From Cryptomeria japonica (Eukaryota > Streptophyta > Pinopsida > Cupressales > Cupressaceae), in assembly GCF_030272615.1 (NCBI RefSeq), contig NC_081408.1, positions 403,737,389 through 403,801,388 of the forward strand: a stretch of DNA of 64,000 nt. The letters run 5' to 3'. This document shows, piece after piece, positions 1 through 11,545 of this stretch. The notes under the pieces are model-generated. The model made no database searches and had not been told where the DNA came from. It was given only the letters and a program-made list of their open reading frames with translations. The position numbers and the translations under genes are program-made. The stretch's first letter is position 1. Each line of letters begins with the position of its first letter.

Positions 1-122
1 CCTACAAACTTGCTAATCTCTATCAGACACAATTGTCAATGGTAATCCATGAATTCTAACTATCTCCTTGAAAAATAACCCAAAAAATATATGAAGCATC
101 ATTCGTACATTTGCATGGTATG
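1..122 (-). pseudogene. Gypsy G2 integrase fragment, cut off by window edge
   Basis: Read on the minus strand this short piece encodes a Ty3 integrase core segment (FFKEIVRIHGLPLTIVSDRD), which carries the second catalytic Asp of the DDE triad. A stop follows directly, and a frameshift lies just upstream. It is the continuation of the minus-strand integrase that stops at 13782: that side ends in HFI and this side resumes with PCK. Element G1 lies between the two parts. The rest of G2 (end of integrase, 3' LTR) lies left of the window. Family assignment is secure; function is lost. Confidence 0.85.
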
Positions 123-912
123 TGATGCAGGAGCATCCACGGTTCACAACAATCTTGCATCAACAAAAAACATTTTCGTTTCTGTTTTGTTTGTAGTTTT
201 AGTTTTATTTATGTGTGTCCTAGTTTTGGCTCACCGGATCCTGTGGAGTTGGATTCTACTTGAAGATTTGATCATCTTTCTTTATTTCAAACCACATCTC
301 ATTTGGATCACTTTTCGACAAGTTATCACTACCGGTGTCTATGACTATTTCTTGTTACCGGTTTTTCCTTTGTTATTGGTTGCCTAAGACCTATTCTGGT
401 GATCTACCAAAACCCATTCTAAAGCTTGTGGAGTCTTGAGCATTGATCTCGATGTTTCTTGGCATGTGGTCGACCTTCTACATTTCATCCTTTGGATTTT
501 CCAGAGGAATCTCTTGGCAGAGGCCGACCTTGTTCATTTTGCACGTTAGGTCTTGTTCTTCGGGTTTTGATCCCGTTTGGGCCAACTCGATCCTTTGGAT
601 CGATATATATATATATTTGTAATCATACTTTAAAATGTAATCAATTAGAATCAATCAGAGTATCAAATAGATAGATTATGCCTAGAAGATAGATGTTTCG
701 ATTCAAGGTCCCGATTGTGACCTATTCTACCTGGCCTGTGTGCCAGTATGTTGTAACCCAGTTGTTACCAGTTAGATGTAATCAAATTTCATGCAATAAA
801 AACTATCTGTCTACATTGCCTCCATCATATCTATGTGTTTTTGTTGTGTTTACTCTTACTGACCGGTCTGGACTGATCTCCTTGAGGTCCCTCCTCATCG
901 GTGACTACTTCA
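123..912 (+). repeat. 5' LTR of G1
   Basis: Starts TGATGCAGGAGCATCC and ends GGTGACTACTTCA. The sequence recurs at 12996-13781 with scattered substitutions, many of them C/T. The GTATG duplication abuts it on the left. Apparent short ORFs here are LTR sequence and are not listed as genes. Confidence 0.95.
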
Positions 913-914
913 AG

Positions 915-927
915 TGGTATTAGAGAG
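915..927 (+). promoter_or_regulatory. G1 primer-binding site
   Basis: TGGTATTAGAGAG begins two bases after the 5' LTR. It differs slightly from the initiator tRNA-Met complement TGGTATCAGAGC used by many plant LTR elements. The position is diagnostic; the match is eroded. Confidence 0.75.
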
Positions 928-1039
928 AAGTTTCATTACAGAGGTTGCATATCCTAAAATTTTGTTGTAGGGTGGTAGATTGCGGATCTGACCTGCAATT
1001 GCAGATGACTAGCATGAATCACTGGCATGAAGAGGAACT

Positions 1040-2032
1040 AGGAATGGTGGAGCGCGTGGGAATGCAGACCCTACTGTGATGGAGATGTTGCGAGGAATAG
1101 AAGCTCGGTTAGAATTCATGGAGACAACCCAGAGAAGAGGCTAACATATTGAGGATGTAAGTGAAGATGAAGGAGAAGAAGCCCCAACAGAGCAAGTAAA
1201 CCTACCGGCAGTTGATCCGGATGAAGAAATGTTTTTAAGGGTTTTGAGCAGGGCGAACACCAAACCTCATTTTACCCCACCAAAATATGATGGGAAGTTA
1301 GATTCGGATGAATTGATGGATTGGATCTCAAATATGGAGAAGCATTTTGATTTTGAAAACACTACAGAAGAGAGGAAGGTGAAATATGCCTGTACCCAGT
1401 TGAAAGGTCATGCATCTCTTTGGTGGGAGCATTTGCATGTTGATAGACAAAGAAGAGGTAAAGAAAAGATTAAGACATGGGATCAGATGATTGCTAAGTT
1501 GAAATCAAAGTTTGTCTTGACAAATTATCAAGTGGATTTGTTCCAAAAGTTGTAGAACCCGAGATTGAAGGAATCTAGTGTGAAGGAATACACCAAAGTA
1601 TTTTACAAGTTGAACATCAAATCTAGATATGTTGATGATTAATTTGAACAAATTGCAAGATATTTGAATGGATTGTGGATGTCTATACAAGATGAACTTA
1701 GTATGATCAAATTGGAGACTGTTGAAGAGGCTTACCAGCATGTATTAAAGGCTGAAGAGAAATTGAATAAAAGACATGAGCAAAGATAGAGAGGTAGACG
1801 TGGAAGGTTTACTAGAGGAAGATTTCAAGGAGGAAGAGGATATACTGGAGGAATAGGAGCCAATATAGATTAAAATAAGGACAAGGAAGTGAGCAAAGAA
1901 TGTAATTCATACCGGACAGATTATAGAAATTTCTATCAGAGGAGAGAATCGAATGGTTACTAGAATGAGAACTTTGGAAGACAAGACAAGAGGACATTTA
2001 GAGGAACTTGCTTTAAGTGTGGATGAGAAGGA
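1040..2032 (+). pseudogene. G1 gag, upstream part
   Basis: Encodes a retrotransposon Gag capsid region. The frame reads through PKYDGKLDSDELMDWI and later LKGHASLWWEH, the usual Ty3 Gag signature, followed by an Arg/Gly-rich tail. In-frame stops occur near 1132, 1553, 1640, 1787 and 1872. The frame reaches the first half of a CCHC zinc knuckle (CFKCG, then a stop where a Lys-like codon would be) and is broken by copia A at 2033. The knuckle resumes at 9450. Function is lost. Confidence 0.85.
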
Positions 2033-3560
2033 TGATGAATAAATTATGAACATTTAGTACCAAACCGGTACTGAGAGGGGGGATGAATCAGTACAGGCAA
2101 AAACACTTTTCCTGAACCGATTTGACTGCAAACACTAAACTTTAACTAGCAAGCAATAACACCAGTCTAAAACAAATTATTACTGGTAAAACACAATGAG
2201 AATGTCAAAGACATAAACAAGTAACCCTTAGCTTTCCATACAATCTAATACCTCATTTCCACTACACCCTTATGCATAAATAGGTAATCTATCATCAAAA
2301 ATATAATGACTGCTAGTTCAACATATTTTAGCAATTTGACATACAACACTAAACCATCACATGAAAGGCATCACACATGACACATTGATTTTTCACGTGG
2401 AAACCCAATTGGGAAAAACCATGGTGGGGATGAATACCCACAAGCTTCTCTTTGAACTCTTTTGAAGTCCGCTCTCTTAGGAGCGTAGTCCGATTAAAGA
2501 CTATTATAATAGGTTCTACTAGGAACCGATCCTGCTAGGGATCACCCGATTAAGGGATGGCTAAATACCTGGTTAAAAGTTAGAACCCTGTTAAAGGTTA
2601 CCTCACAAGAGGATTTGAAGAACTCATTGAATTGAGTCACCCTTTTAAAGGATTTACACAAAATCCTGTTAAAGCTACCCGATTAAGGGATTTTCCAACT
2701 ACTAAAATGGTTAGAAGTCAACAGGTAATACACTAATCTGATAACAACACTCAACAACAAGGCAGATCCACTTTAGCTCCTTTTCTTCTACAATCACACT
2801 CTGCAGGTATCAACACACTTCACCGGTCTGCCAAGAATCAAGTATCACTCTCTAGGATACACACATAACATTTGCCAACAACTTCAAGATGAAAAACATC
2901 ATCGACCTTATAGGAAATAGATAGGTCAGTAGCAAAAACCCTAAACCCTAAACATTTAGGTTTTACAATCCAGTCAATTCAATCCTAACCATTAATCACA
3001 CTACATCGAATACAACAGTCTTGAATATATCACAAGACATTCTCCAACATTCATTATTTGCCGCTTCAGGAAGCTGATAACTCATTATGCGCTCTCCACC
3101 ATTTACAGAGACTTCGCACATTCCCCAAGTAGATAGGATCAATCTCCATGCAAGATCCTCAAGGAAATCCTTCATGTACACAAGGCTAACGTGGCAACAC
3201 TTATCTGGTCTTCATTACAATGCTAACTCATCATAAGATGTCATCGTTTGAATCGTACAATCTTGGAATGCATCAACCAGAAACCTTGAAGCTAAGACTA
3301 CCAACTGGTAGTCATGCCAAATGAAACCCCGATGCCATCAATGCCAAATAAAACTTCCATTTACCGGTTCTCATTCCAACATATCGGTTCACCTTGAACA
3401 AACATATTGCTTTACTTTTTCACAAATACCGGTTTACATCATCATACTGATTCTCTTGCCAGTTTTCTTACTACAACATACTAGTTCATACTTTAGCATA
3501 TTGACATCAATGACAACATACAATATCATCATGTCACCATGCTCTGCACATATGCCAACA
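2033..3560 (-). repeat. 3' LTR of copia A
   Basis: On the plus strand it runs from TGATGAATAAATTATG to CATATGCCAACA and is homologous to 7931-9444 along its length. It holds the G-rich box GAGAGGGGGGATGAATCAG (2073-2091) and the hairpin box (2394-2441), both shared by the other copia LTRs in this window. Confidence 0.93.
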
Positions 3561-3770
3561 ATCTCCCCCTTTGGCATTGATGGCAATATACAAAGATATA
3601 TTTCTGCTTCTGCTTCACATCTTCTCCCCCTTTGACAACAATGCCAAAGTGGAGGCATACACATCTATGTTCCACTATGCTGCTCCCCCTAACGAGTAGC
3701 ATCCTTCAACACACCAATCCCAAAAAAAGATATATCAATGTAAGACCTAACTGATGTGGAGCACACACCT
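3561..3770 (-). promoter_or_regulatory. Copia A polypurine tract and 3' UTR
   Basis: On the minus strand the purine run AAAGGGGGAGAT abuts the LTR tip TGTTGGCAT, the expected plus-strand primer position. Two more C-rich words (CTCCCCCTTTGACAACAATG near 3624 and GCTCCCCCTAACGAG near 3681) follow in the non-coding stretch up to the pol stop. The same three-word layout recurs in D, and the first two in B. Confidence 0.85.
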
Positions 3771-4355
3771 TTAGTTCACCTCTTGAAGGGGCAGCACCCC
3801 TAATTCACCTCTCAAATAGGTAAAGGTAGCCTTTGGTAGAGGCTTGGTGAATATGTCTACTAACTGCTCCTTACTTGAAACATGTTCCAATACAGCCTCT
3901 TTGTTCTGAACCTTCTCCCTCAAGAAATGATACTTGAGATCAAAGTGCTTGGTTCTAGCATGTAAAACCGGATTCTTGGAGATGTTAATTACACTTGTGT
4001 TGTCACAAAATATACTTACTGGTTCAGATATAGGAAATTTGAAGCCATTTAATACATGCTTCATCCAAATTTTCTGGGTGGAGTTCATAAATGCTGCAAC
4101 ATACTCCACTTCTGCTGTAGACTAATAGATACAACTCTCCTTCTTACTCATCCATGAGACTAGTCTACCACCAAGAAAGAATGCACCACTGGTTGTTCTC
4201 TTCTAGTCGTCCACATTACCAGTCCAATCAACATCTGTAAACACTTTTAGGTTGAAATCATTACTATATGGATACCATAATTCATAGTCAATAGTTCCCT
4301 TCAGATATCTAAGAATCAGCTTGACTGCTACCAAGTGGGATTCTCTTGGGCTTTT
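3771..4355 (-). pseudogene. Copia A RNase H
   Basis: Terminal pol domain that would degrade the RNA strand of the RNA-DNA hybrid. The reading frame holds STAEVEYVAAF, FCDNTSVINISKNPV, HFDLKYHFLREKV and IFTKPLP, all standard copia RNase H blocks, and ends a few codons after LRGELGVLPL. The upstream third (4110-4355) is in the same family frame but has stops. This is the last coding part before the 3' UTR. Confidence 0.88.
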
Positions 4356-5331
4356 CTAGAACCATGCAGTAATGCCCACTGCATGTGCAATGTCGGGTCT
4401 GCTATGTACTACATAGTGCAATTTACCAATCATTGATTGGTATTCCTTCTCATTTACCAACATTGAGTCATCCTCTTTTGATAATTTACAACCGTTCACC
4501 ATCGGTTTACCAACCAGTTTACTATGTTCCATTCCAAAGGTCTTCAACACCTCTTTGACATACTTGGACTGAGTGATAAAGATTCCATCTTTCATTTGTT
4601 GAATTTGTAGTCCAATGAAGAACTTAATCTCCCCTATAAGTGACATCTCAAATTCCTTCCTCATCTCATCTGCAAAGTCATGACTCATCTTGTCATCTCC
4701 ACCAAAAATTATGTCATCAATAAATACTTCACAAATCAGAATCTGATCTCCTTTTGATTTCAAGTAGATATTGCTATCTTCACTTGTTCTTTCAAATCCA
4801 ATCTTCACAAGATGGGAGTGCAAGCATTCATACCATTCTCTAGGTCCCTGCTTTAGTCCATACAAGGCTTTATGTAGCCTACACACTATGTCACTGTCTT
4901 CTGATAGGGCAAACCCATCTGGTTGCTCTATATACACCTCCTCTTCTAGTATTCCATTCAAGAATGCATATTTTACATCCATTTGATATGCTTTGAACCC
5001 CTTGAAGGCTGCATATGCAAGAAGCATACGAACTCCTTCCTATCTGGCTACTGGAGAAAAGGTTTCTCCATAGTCTTCTCCTTCTTCTTGAGCATATCCT
5101 TTGCACACCAGTTTGGCTTTGTTTCTTACCACTGTGCCATCTTCATTTAGCTTATTTCTGAAAACCCATTTGGTGCCTATGACATTTTTATGCTCAAGTC
5201 TGGTACCAAAGACCATGTACCATTCTTTTCTATCTGGTCAAGTTCCTCTTCCATTTCCTTGATCCAGTCTTCATCTTTATGTGCCTCTTTGAATGTTTTA
5301 GGATCAATTTAGAGATCATGCAAGAGTTTTC
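4356..5331 (-). pseudogene. Copia A reverse transcriptase
   Basis: Recognisable blocks in order are QMDVKYAFLNGILEEEVYI, QPDGF, LHKALYGLKQ, then the active site FIDDIIFGG (the YVDD equivalent), LIGEIKFFIGLQI, and SMIGKLHYVVHSRPDIAHAVG. The 224-codon piece at 4356-5027 is open. The upstream part (5028-5331, with the ARLVCKGYA-like region) has stops or shifts. The catalytic Asp pair is still present, but the polyprotein as a whole is broken. Confidence 0.88.
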
Positions 5332-6573
5332 TCAGACCTTTCTTCTTGTAAGAATTCCTACATCCTTATCTCCTATGATCTGCTTTGGATCATGATTCAA
5401 CTTTACATACCTAGGAATGATCTTAGTTGTTTCCTCTTTCTTTTCTTCTTCATCCTCATCTTCATCAACATCAGCATCTACCGGTGTAGGAGCACTATTA
5501 CTAGTGCTAGGAAGTTTTGCAACCGGTTCCCAGAAGGTTACTACTGGTTCCTCTCCTACTTTCTCACTGTCGGTTTCCTCAGGTTTCTCAGAGGTTTCAT
5601 CAACTCTAACATTTATGCTTTCAACAATTTTCTGAGTCCTATTGTTGAAACACTTAAGAGCATTTCTCTTGGTGGAATATCCTAGGAATATTCCTTCATC
5701 ACATTTTGCATCAAACCTGCTCTGATGTTCACTCCTCTTGATATAACATTTGCTACCAAACACTCTAAAGTAGCTTACCACTGGTGTCTTACCGGTCCAA
5801 TACTCATAAGGTGTTTTATCCTTACCTTTCTTGATGAGTATTTGGTTCATTGTGTAGACTGCAATGCTCCCCACTTCTCTCCAAAAGGTGTGAGCACCTT
5901 TTCCTTGGATCAACATTGTTCTGGCTACTTCAACTATAGTCTGGTTGTTTCTCTCTGCTAGGCCATTCTACTATGGAATCTAGGGGGCAGACAGTTGCCT
6001 CTTGATGTCGTTCTCTTCATAGTACTTTTTGAATTCACCAGAAGTGAATTCTCCTCCTTGATCAGTTCTTAGGCACTTAATCCTCTTACCGATTTCTTTT
6101 TCAACCAGTGCTCTGAAGGATTGGAACTTTACAAAGGCTTCAGACTTATCCTTCAAGAATGTGACTGACATCATTCTTGAGCAATCATCAGTAAGAATCA
6201 TAAAATACCTATCTCCCTACACACTCCTAGTTTTCATAGGACCACACAAATCAGTATGCACAAGATTAAGTAAATTGTCTGCAGTGAAAGATTTACCTTT
6301 GAAGGTTGAGGAAGACATTTTCCCCAGTTGACACTCTCTACACAAAGGATTCTCCAGTTTTCTCAGCATAGGCAATCCTCTAATTGCCTTGATCTTACTG
6401 GCCTTCATAATATTATCAAAGTTTACATGGCAGAGTCTCCTATGCCATATCCAACTATCATCAAACTTAGCCATTAGACATGTACTGATGTTTGCATTCA
6501 ACTGAAATAGGTTACCTTTGGTCTGCATAATGGTGGTCATCAGTTCACCACTCTTACCTTTTATTTTACACAC
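5332..6573 (-). pseudogene. Copia A integrase with zinc-binding N-terminus
   Basis: Would insert the cDNA. The zinc module reads WHRRLCH then CRECQLGK (6217-6573). The core has TDDCSRMMSV and LRTDQGGEFTSGEF for the two Asp residues, with AERNNQTIVEVARTM holding the Glu. The C-terminal GKKR-like region reads VFGSKCYIKRSEHQSRFD followed by an acidic Asp/Glu tail. Stops lie around 5957-5980 and 6206. All three catalytic residues persist, so decay here is by nonsense changes. Confidence 0.88.
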
Positions 6574-6612
6574 TCCATCTCTGAATTCCAGAGTGAGTCC
6601 ATTATCATTCAG

Positions 6613-7859
6613 CTAGGCAACACTCGAAAGGTTGTGTCTGAGACCTTCTACCCAATACACATTATCAACACTGCTTTTTCCATTAAGAGAGATGGACACT
6701 TTGCCTTTTACCATACATGGTGCATCATTACCAAAATGAACCACACCACCATCATACTCTTCTAGAGATAGAAACTTACTCCAAACACCAGTCATATGGT
6801 GAGAACAGCCACTATCAATAATCCACTCATTGGAATTATCAAAGTAGGAGACAAGAGCCTTCTTGTCTGACACATCTTCCTTAACTGCCACAAACACAAT
6901 GTCTTCACTTTCTTCATCTTCTGATTCCTCATCAGTGACACTTTCATCAACTGCTACAAAATAGTTTCTCCTATTTCCTCCTTTGAACCTCTTGAACTTC
7001 TCTGGTTTGTCCTTGTTATCACCATTAGGACATTTTACAACAATGTGTCCTATCCTATTGCAAGAAAATAATTTCAAAGGGAGCTTACCTCTGTATTTAC
7101 CAGTTCCCTTAGGAAGTCTCTTGGAAAGAAGAGCTTCAAATTCCATCAGGATCTCCTCATCATCCATTTTTCTCCTTTGTCTTGGTTCACCACTGGTACT
7201 AGCTTCTTTTCCCTTTCTAGATGGTGCAGCAGATGCTCTAAAGGCTGATTCAGTCTTTTGAATACTATCATCTAAATTGTTTATCTCATATGTGGTCAAC
7301 TTAGCAATGATGGAGTCTAGGGATACCTTTGTCTTGTCTATAGCCTCAACTCCTGAATAGCAGCAACCCTTATTGCATAGACCGGTAATAAGGATCTTAA
7401 GACTTTGCTAACAATAGTGGAATCATCTATTATACCACTTGCACTCTTGATGTCTCCAACAGCAATTTTGATTCTTATTCCATATTGTTGAATGGTCTCT
7501 CCTTCAACCATCTGCATGTCTTCAAAATTTCCCCTAAGTCTCTCTTCCGTATCTTGTTTCACATGCTCATCACCACCATAGATATTCTCAAGAGCATCCC
7601 ATACTTCTTTGGGATTGTCTTTATCCTGAACATCAATAAACTCAATGTCAGATAGACTGCTGATTAGGGCTTCCATCACTTGCCCATTCTCTTGAATATC
7701 TCTCTTTTAATCATCGGTGAGATTACCGATAGGGATAACATAAGAAATCTCAACATAGCTCCAATGTTGATCACCCATGCTTCTGATGTATATCTTCATT
7801 CTGTCCTACCATATTTTAAATTTGTCTCTATTGAACTTTGGACCTTCCCTCTTCATCAT
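6613..7859 (-). pseudogene. Copia A gag and protease
   Basis: The frame opens with MMKREGPKFNRDKFKIW at 7859, the usual copia Gag start, and passes through VWDALENIYGGDEHVKQ and FEALLSKRLPKG. The zinc knuckle is LFSCNRIGHIVVKC, so the first Cys is already Leu. Protease follows with EWIIDSGCSHHMTG, the intact D-S-G site. Stops include one after IQELRL near 7337 and others between 7680 and 7830. The start was chosen because it follows the PBS and matches the Gag N-terminus seen in B and C. Confidence 0.85.
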
Positions 7860-7916
7860 TAGAGTAGGATCTTTTCCTCAAGCAATTAATCTTACAACAC
7901 AGAGGACCTGGAAGAT

Positions 7917-7930
7917 GCTCTGATACCAAT
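7917..7930 (-). promoter_or_regulatory. Copia A primer-binding site
   Basis: On the minus strand, ATTGGTATCAGAGC directly follows the 5' LTR. It is a near-perfect initiator tRNA-Met PBS. Confidence 0.92.
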
Positions 7931-9444
7931 TGATGAATAAATGATGAATAGTTAGTACCAAACTAGTACTGAGAGGGGGGGGTGAATCAGTACAGGCAAA
8001 AACACTTTTCCCGAACCGGTTTGACTGCAAACACTGAACTTTAACTGGCAAGCAATAACACCGGTCTAAAACAGATTACTACCGGTAAAACACAATGAGA
8101 ATGTCAAAGACATAAACCGTAACCCTTAGCTTTCCATACAATCTAATACCTCATTTCCACTACACCCTTATGCATAAATAGGTAATCTATCATAAAAAAT
8201 ATAATGACTGCTAGTTCAACATATTTTACCAGTTTGACATACAACACTAAACCATCACATGAAAGGCATCACACATGACACATTGATTTTTCATGTGGAA
8301 ACCCAACTGGGAAAAACCACAGTGGGGATGAATACCCACAAGCTTCTCTTTGAACTCTTTTGAAGTCTGCTCTATTAGGATCCTAGTTCGGTTAAAGACT
8401 ATTATAATAGGTTCTGCTAGGAACCGATCCTGCTAGGGATCGCCTGATTAAGGGATGGCTAAATACCTGGTTAAAGGTTAGAACCCTGTTAAAGGTTACC
8501 TCGCAAGAGGATTTGAAGAACTCATTGAATTGAGTCACCCTATTAAAGGATTTACACAAAATCCTTTAAAAGCTACCCGGTTAAGGGATTTTCCAACTGC
8601 TAAAATGGTTAGAAGTCAATAGGTAATAAACTAATCTGATAACAACACTTAATGCCAAGGCAGATCCACTTTAGCTCCTTTTCTTCTGCAATCACACTCT
8701 ACAGGTATCAACACACTTCTCTGGTCTAGCAAGAATCAAGTATCACTCTTTGGGATACACACATAACATTTTCCAACAACTTCAAGATGAAAAACATCAT
8801 CGACCTTATAGGAAACAGATAGGTCGGTAGCATAAACCTAAACCCTAAACATTTAGGTTTTACAATCCAACCGGTTCAATCCTGACCGTTAATCACACTG
8901 CATCGAATACAAAAAGTCTTGAACAAATCTCAAGACGTTATCCAACATTCATTCTTTGTTGCTTCAGGAAGCTGATAACTCATCATGTGCTCTCCACTAT
9001 TTACAGAGACTTCGCACATTCCCAAGGTAGATAGGATCAATCTCCATGCAAGATCCTCAAAGAAATCTTTCATGCGCACAAGGCTGATGTGGCAACACTT
9101 ATCTGGTCTTCATTACAATTCTAACTCATCACAAGATGTCATCAATTGAATCACACAATCTTGGAATGCATCAACCAGAAACCCTGAAGCTAAGACTACC
9201 AACCGGTAGTCATGCCAAATGAAACCCCGATACAAAACTTCCATTTACCAGTTCTCATTCCAACATACCGGTTCACCTTGAACAAACATACCACTTCACT
9301 TTTTCACAAATACCGGTTTACATCATCATACCGGTTCTCTTGCTAGTTTTCTTACTACAACATACCGGTTCATACTTTAGCATATTGACATCAATGACAA
9401 CATACAATATCATCATGTCACCATCCTCTGCACATATGCCAACA
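7931..9444 (-). repeat. 5' LTR of copia A
   Basis: Homologous to 2033-3560 with the same ends (TGATGAATAAAT to TATGCCAACA) and the same internal boxes at about 7971-7990 and 8292-8339. AAGGA follows at 9445-9449. Confidence 0.93.
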
Positions 9445-9449
9445 AAGGA

Positions 9450-9606
9450 CACCGTGCATTTGAATGTAAGAAGACAGAGGCTACCGGAAGAGCAGCAATG
9501 GTGGAAGAAAACCCCACTAGATCAAACAATAAACTGGAAGATGTAGAATTGTTGATGATGAGGAGAGATTTGTGTCATACCGGAGGAGATGAAGAACCCT
9601 TGTAGA
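9450..9606 (+). pseudogene. G1 gag, downstream part
   Basis: Continues G1 gag beyond copia A. The frame opens with CACCGTGCATTTGAATGT (HRAFEC), which is the second half of the CCHC knuckle begun at 2016. It then runs through an acidic linker to a stop near 9606. This supports both the element boundary and the target duplication. Confidence 0.88.
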
Positions 9607-10070
9607 GGTAGAATCTATTCAAGACTAGATGTAATGTATCTTGTAAATGTTGTAAAGTTATTATTGATAGTGATAGTTCAGATAATCTTGTTTCAGAAGA
9701 GATGGTGAATAAGTTGAAATTGGAGAGATTGAAACACCCTAAGCCTTATCAGATAGCATGGATTCAGGATGAACATAAGTTGTTAGTAAGTGAATAGTGT
9801 TTAATAAAATTGAAAATTAGGAATTATCATGATGAAGTTCTGTGTGATATTATGCCTATGAATATTTATCATCTTCTGTTGGGAAGACCTTGGCAGTTTG
9901 TTAGACAAGCAATACATGATAGGAGGAAGAATACATACACTATTGTGGCCAATGGGATGAAGAAAACCTTGATACCTTTGGAGGAACCTTTGAAGAATGA
10001 AGTCTGTAAAAATGCCAGAATCTGTTTAGTAGATGGAAGGAAATTCATGGATGGACTGAGATATTAGAAT
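9607..10070 (+). pseudogene. G1 aspartic protease
   Basis: Ty3 retropepsin region. The catalytic block reads VIIDSDSSDNLVS, so the invariant Gly of D-S/T-G is Asp, which should abolish activity. The flap/C-terminal block MNIYHLLLGRPWQF is clear, followed by HDRRKNTYTI. A stop lies near 9797. It ends with DGRKFMDGLRY and a stop at 10065. Confidence 0.85.
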
Positions 10071-11005
10071 GTGTGTTTTGCCTTTATTCCTAAGAAGACT
10101 GAGAGATAGGAACTAGAAGGAGAACATCCGACAAAGATAAGAGATTTACAAACAGAATATAAGGACATCATTTCATAAAATGTACCTGATGGATTGCCAC
10201 CTGTTAGAAGTATTAGTCATTGCATGGACTTGGTTCTCGGAGCTAGTTTTCCAAACAAAGCTGCACACCAGTTGACACCGATGGAGAATGAAGAACTGAA
10301 TAGACAAGTGCAAGAGTTGTTGAAGAAAGGTTTGATTAGGGAGAGTTTGAGCCCTTGTGTAGTACCAATAGTATTAGCACCTAAGAAGAATGGAGAATGG
10401 AGGATGTGTACCGATTCAAGAGCAATAAACAAGATCATAGTGAAATATCAGTTTCCTTTGCCTTGGATGGATGACATAATGGACTGTTTGAGTGGATTAA
10501 AATACTTTACAAATATAGATCTGAAGAGTGGATATCATCAAATCAGGATCGAAGAAGGTGATGAGTGGAAGACAACATTTAAGACAAATGAAGGATTATA
10601 TGAATGGTTGGTGATGCCTTTTGGGTTGACTAATGTACCGAGTACTTTCATGAGGCTGATGAATGAGGTATTGAAGAAATTATTGGGTAAGTTTGTTATT
10701 GTGTATTTGGATGACATTCTGATTTTCAGTAGAACAAAAGAGGAGCATTTTTTGTAGTTAAGACAAGTTTTATAGAGGTTGAGAGGATAAAATTTGCTAA
10801 TCAATATCAAGAAGTGTACTTTCATGAAGGATGAGTTGGTCTATTTAGGATTTATGATATCTCAGGATGGTTTGAAGATGGACACCAAGAAAGTGAAATC
10901 CATTGTTGAGTGGCCTACACCAAATCCATTGGAGAGGTAAGATGATTTCATGGATTCGCTAGTTTCTACCAAAAGTTTATCAAAAATTTCAATTCTGTTT
11001 GTAAC
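10071..11005 (+). pseudogene. G1 reverse transcriptase
   Basis: Copies the RNA genome in intact relatives. Blocks in order are [75 protein letters not shown] and the active site [13 protein letters not shown]. The 187-codon stretch 10194-10757 is open with the Asp pair intact. A TAG follows at 10755, and a frameshift near 10940 separates the thumb region. Confidence 0.9.
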
Positions 11006-11545
11006 CCTATGACTGAGACCATGAGAGGAGATCGAAAGGAATTCAAGTGGACCACTAGAGCAAACAAAATTTTTGAATTATTGAAGCAGAAAGTGACTGA
11101 GCAACCTGTGTTAGCTTTACCGGATTTCAATAAGGTATTTCAAGTGGATTGTGATGCAAGTGGAACAACAATAGGAGAAGTTTTGAGTCAAGAAGGGAGA
11201 GCAGTAGTCTATTTCAGTGAGAAATTGAATGATGCCCAAAAGAGATATTCAATGTATGATCATGAATTTTATGCCATAGTTCAAGCCTTGAAGAAATCGA
11301 GACACTACTTGTTACCTAAGGAGTTTTTGTTGTACACAGATCATCAAGCTTTGTATTACTTGAATAGTCAGAGTAAGTTGAATTAGAGAAATATGAGATG
11401 GGTAGAATTCTTGCAGAGTTACACCTCTATGTTGAAGAATAGAAGTGGGAAATCTAACAAAGTTGTTGATGCATTGAGTAGGAGAAGGAATTTGTTGACA
11501 TCAATAAGAGTGACAGTATTAGGTTTTGAAGATTTGAAGGTTGTA
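11006..11545 (+). pseudogene. G1 RNase H
   Basis: The frame MTETMRGDRKEFKWT at 11009 leads into FQVDCDASGTTIGEVLSQ, VVYFSEKLNDAQKRYS, DHEFYAIVQAL and LLYTDHQALYYL, the Ty3 RNase H blocks with their acidic residues. A stop at 11384 precedes the last part (KVVDALSRR-like, near 11460). Decay is modest. Confidence 0.88.

Larger units (their letters stand above)
2033..9444 (-). mobile_element. Ty1/copia element A inside G1 gag
   Basis: Complete 7.4 kb copia element on the minus strand. Its LTRs are 2033-3560 and 7931-9444, and it is flanked by AAGGA (2028-2032 and 9445-9449). PBS, gag, protease, integrase, RT and RNase H follow in copia order, then a polypurine tract. The two LTRs differ at roughly 14 of the first 150 bases by eye, similar to those of its host G1, so both inserted long ago. 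The insertion splits G1's zinc knuckle exactly between Gly and His codons. Stops and frameshifts occur throughout pol. Confidence 0.95.

Noticed and set aside
91-923. Small plus-strand ORFs with membrane-like segments
   Set aside because: They lie in the G1 5' LTR or across its edge; the matching 3' LTR carries similar chance frames.
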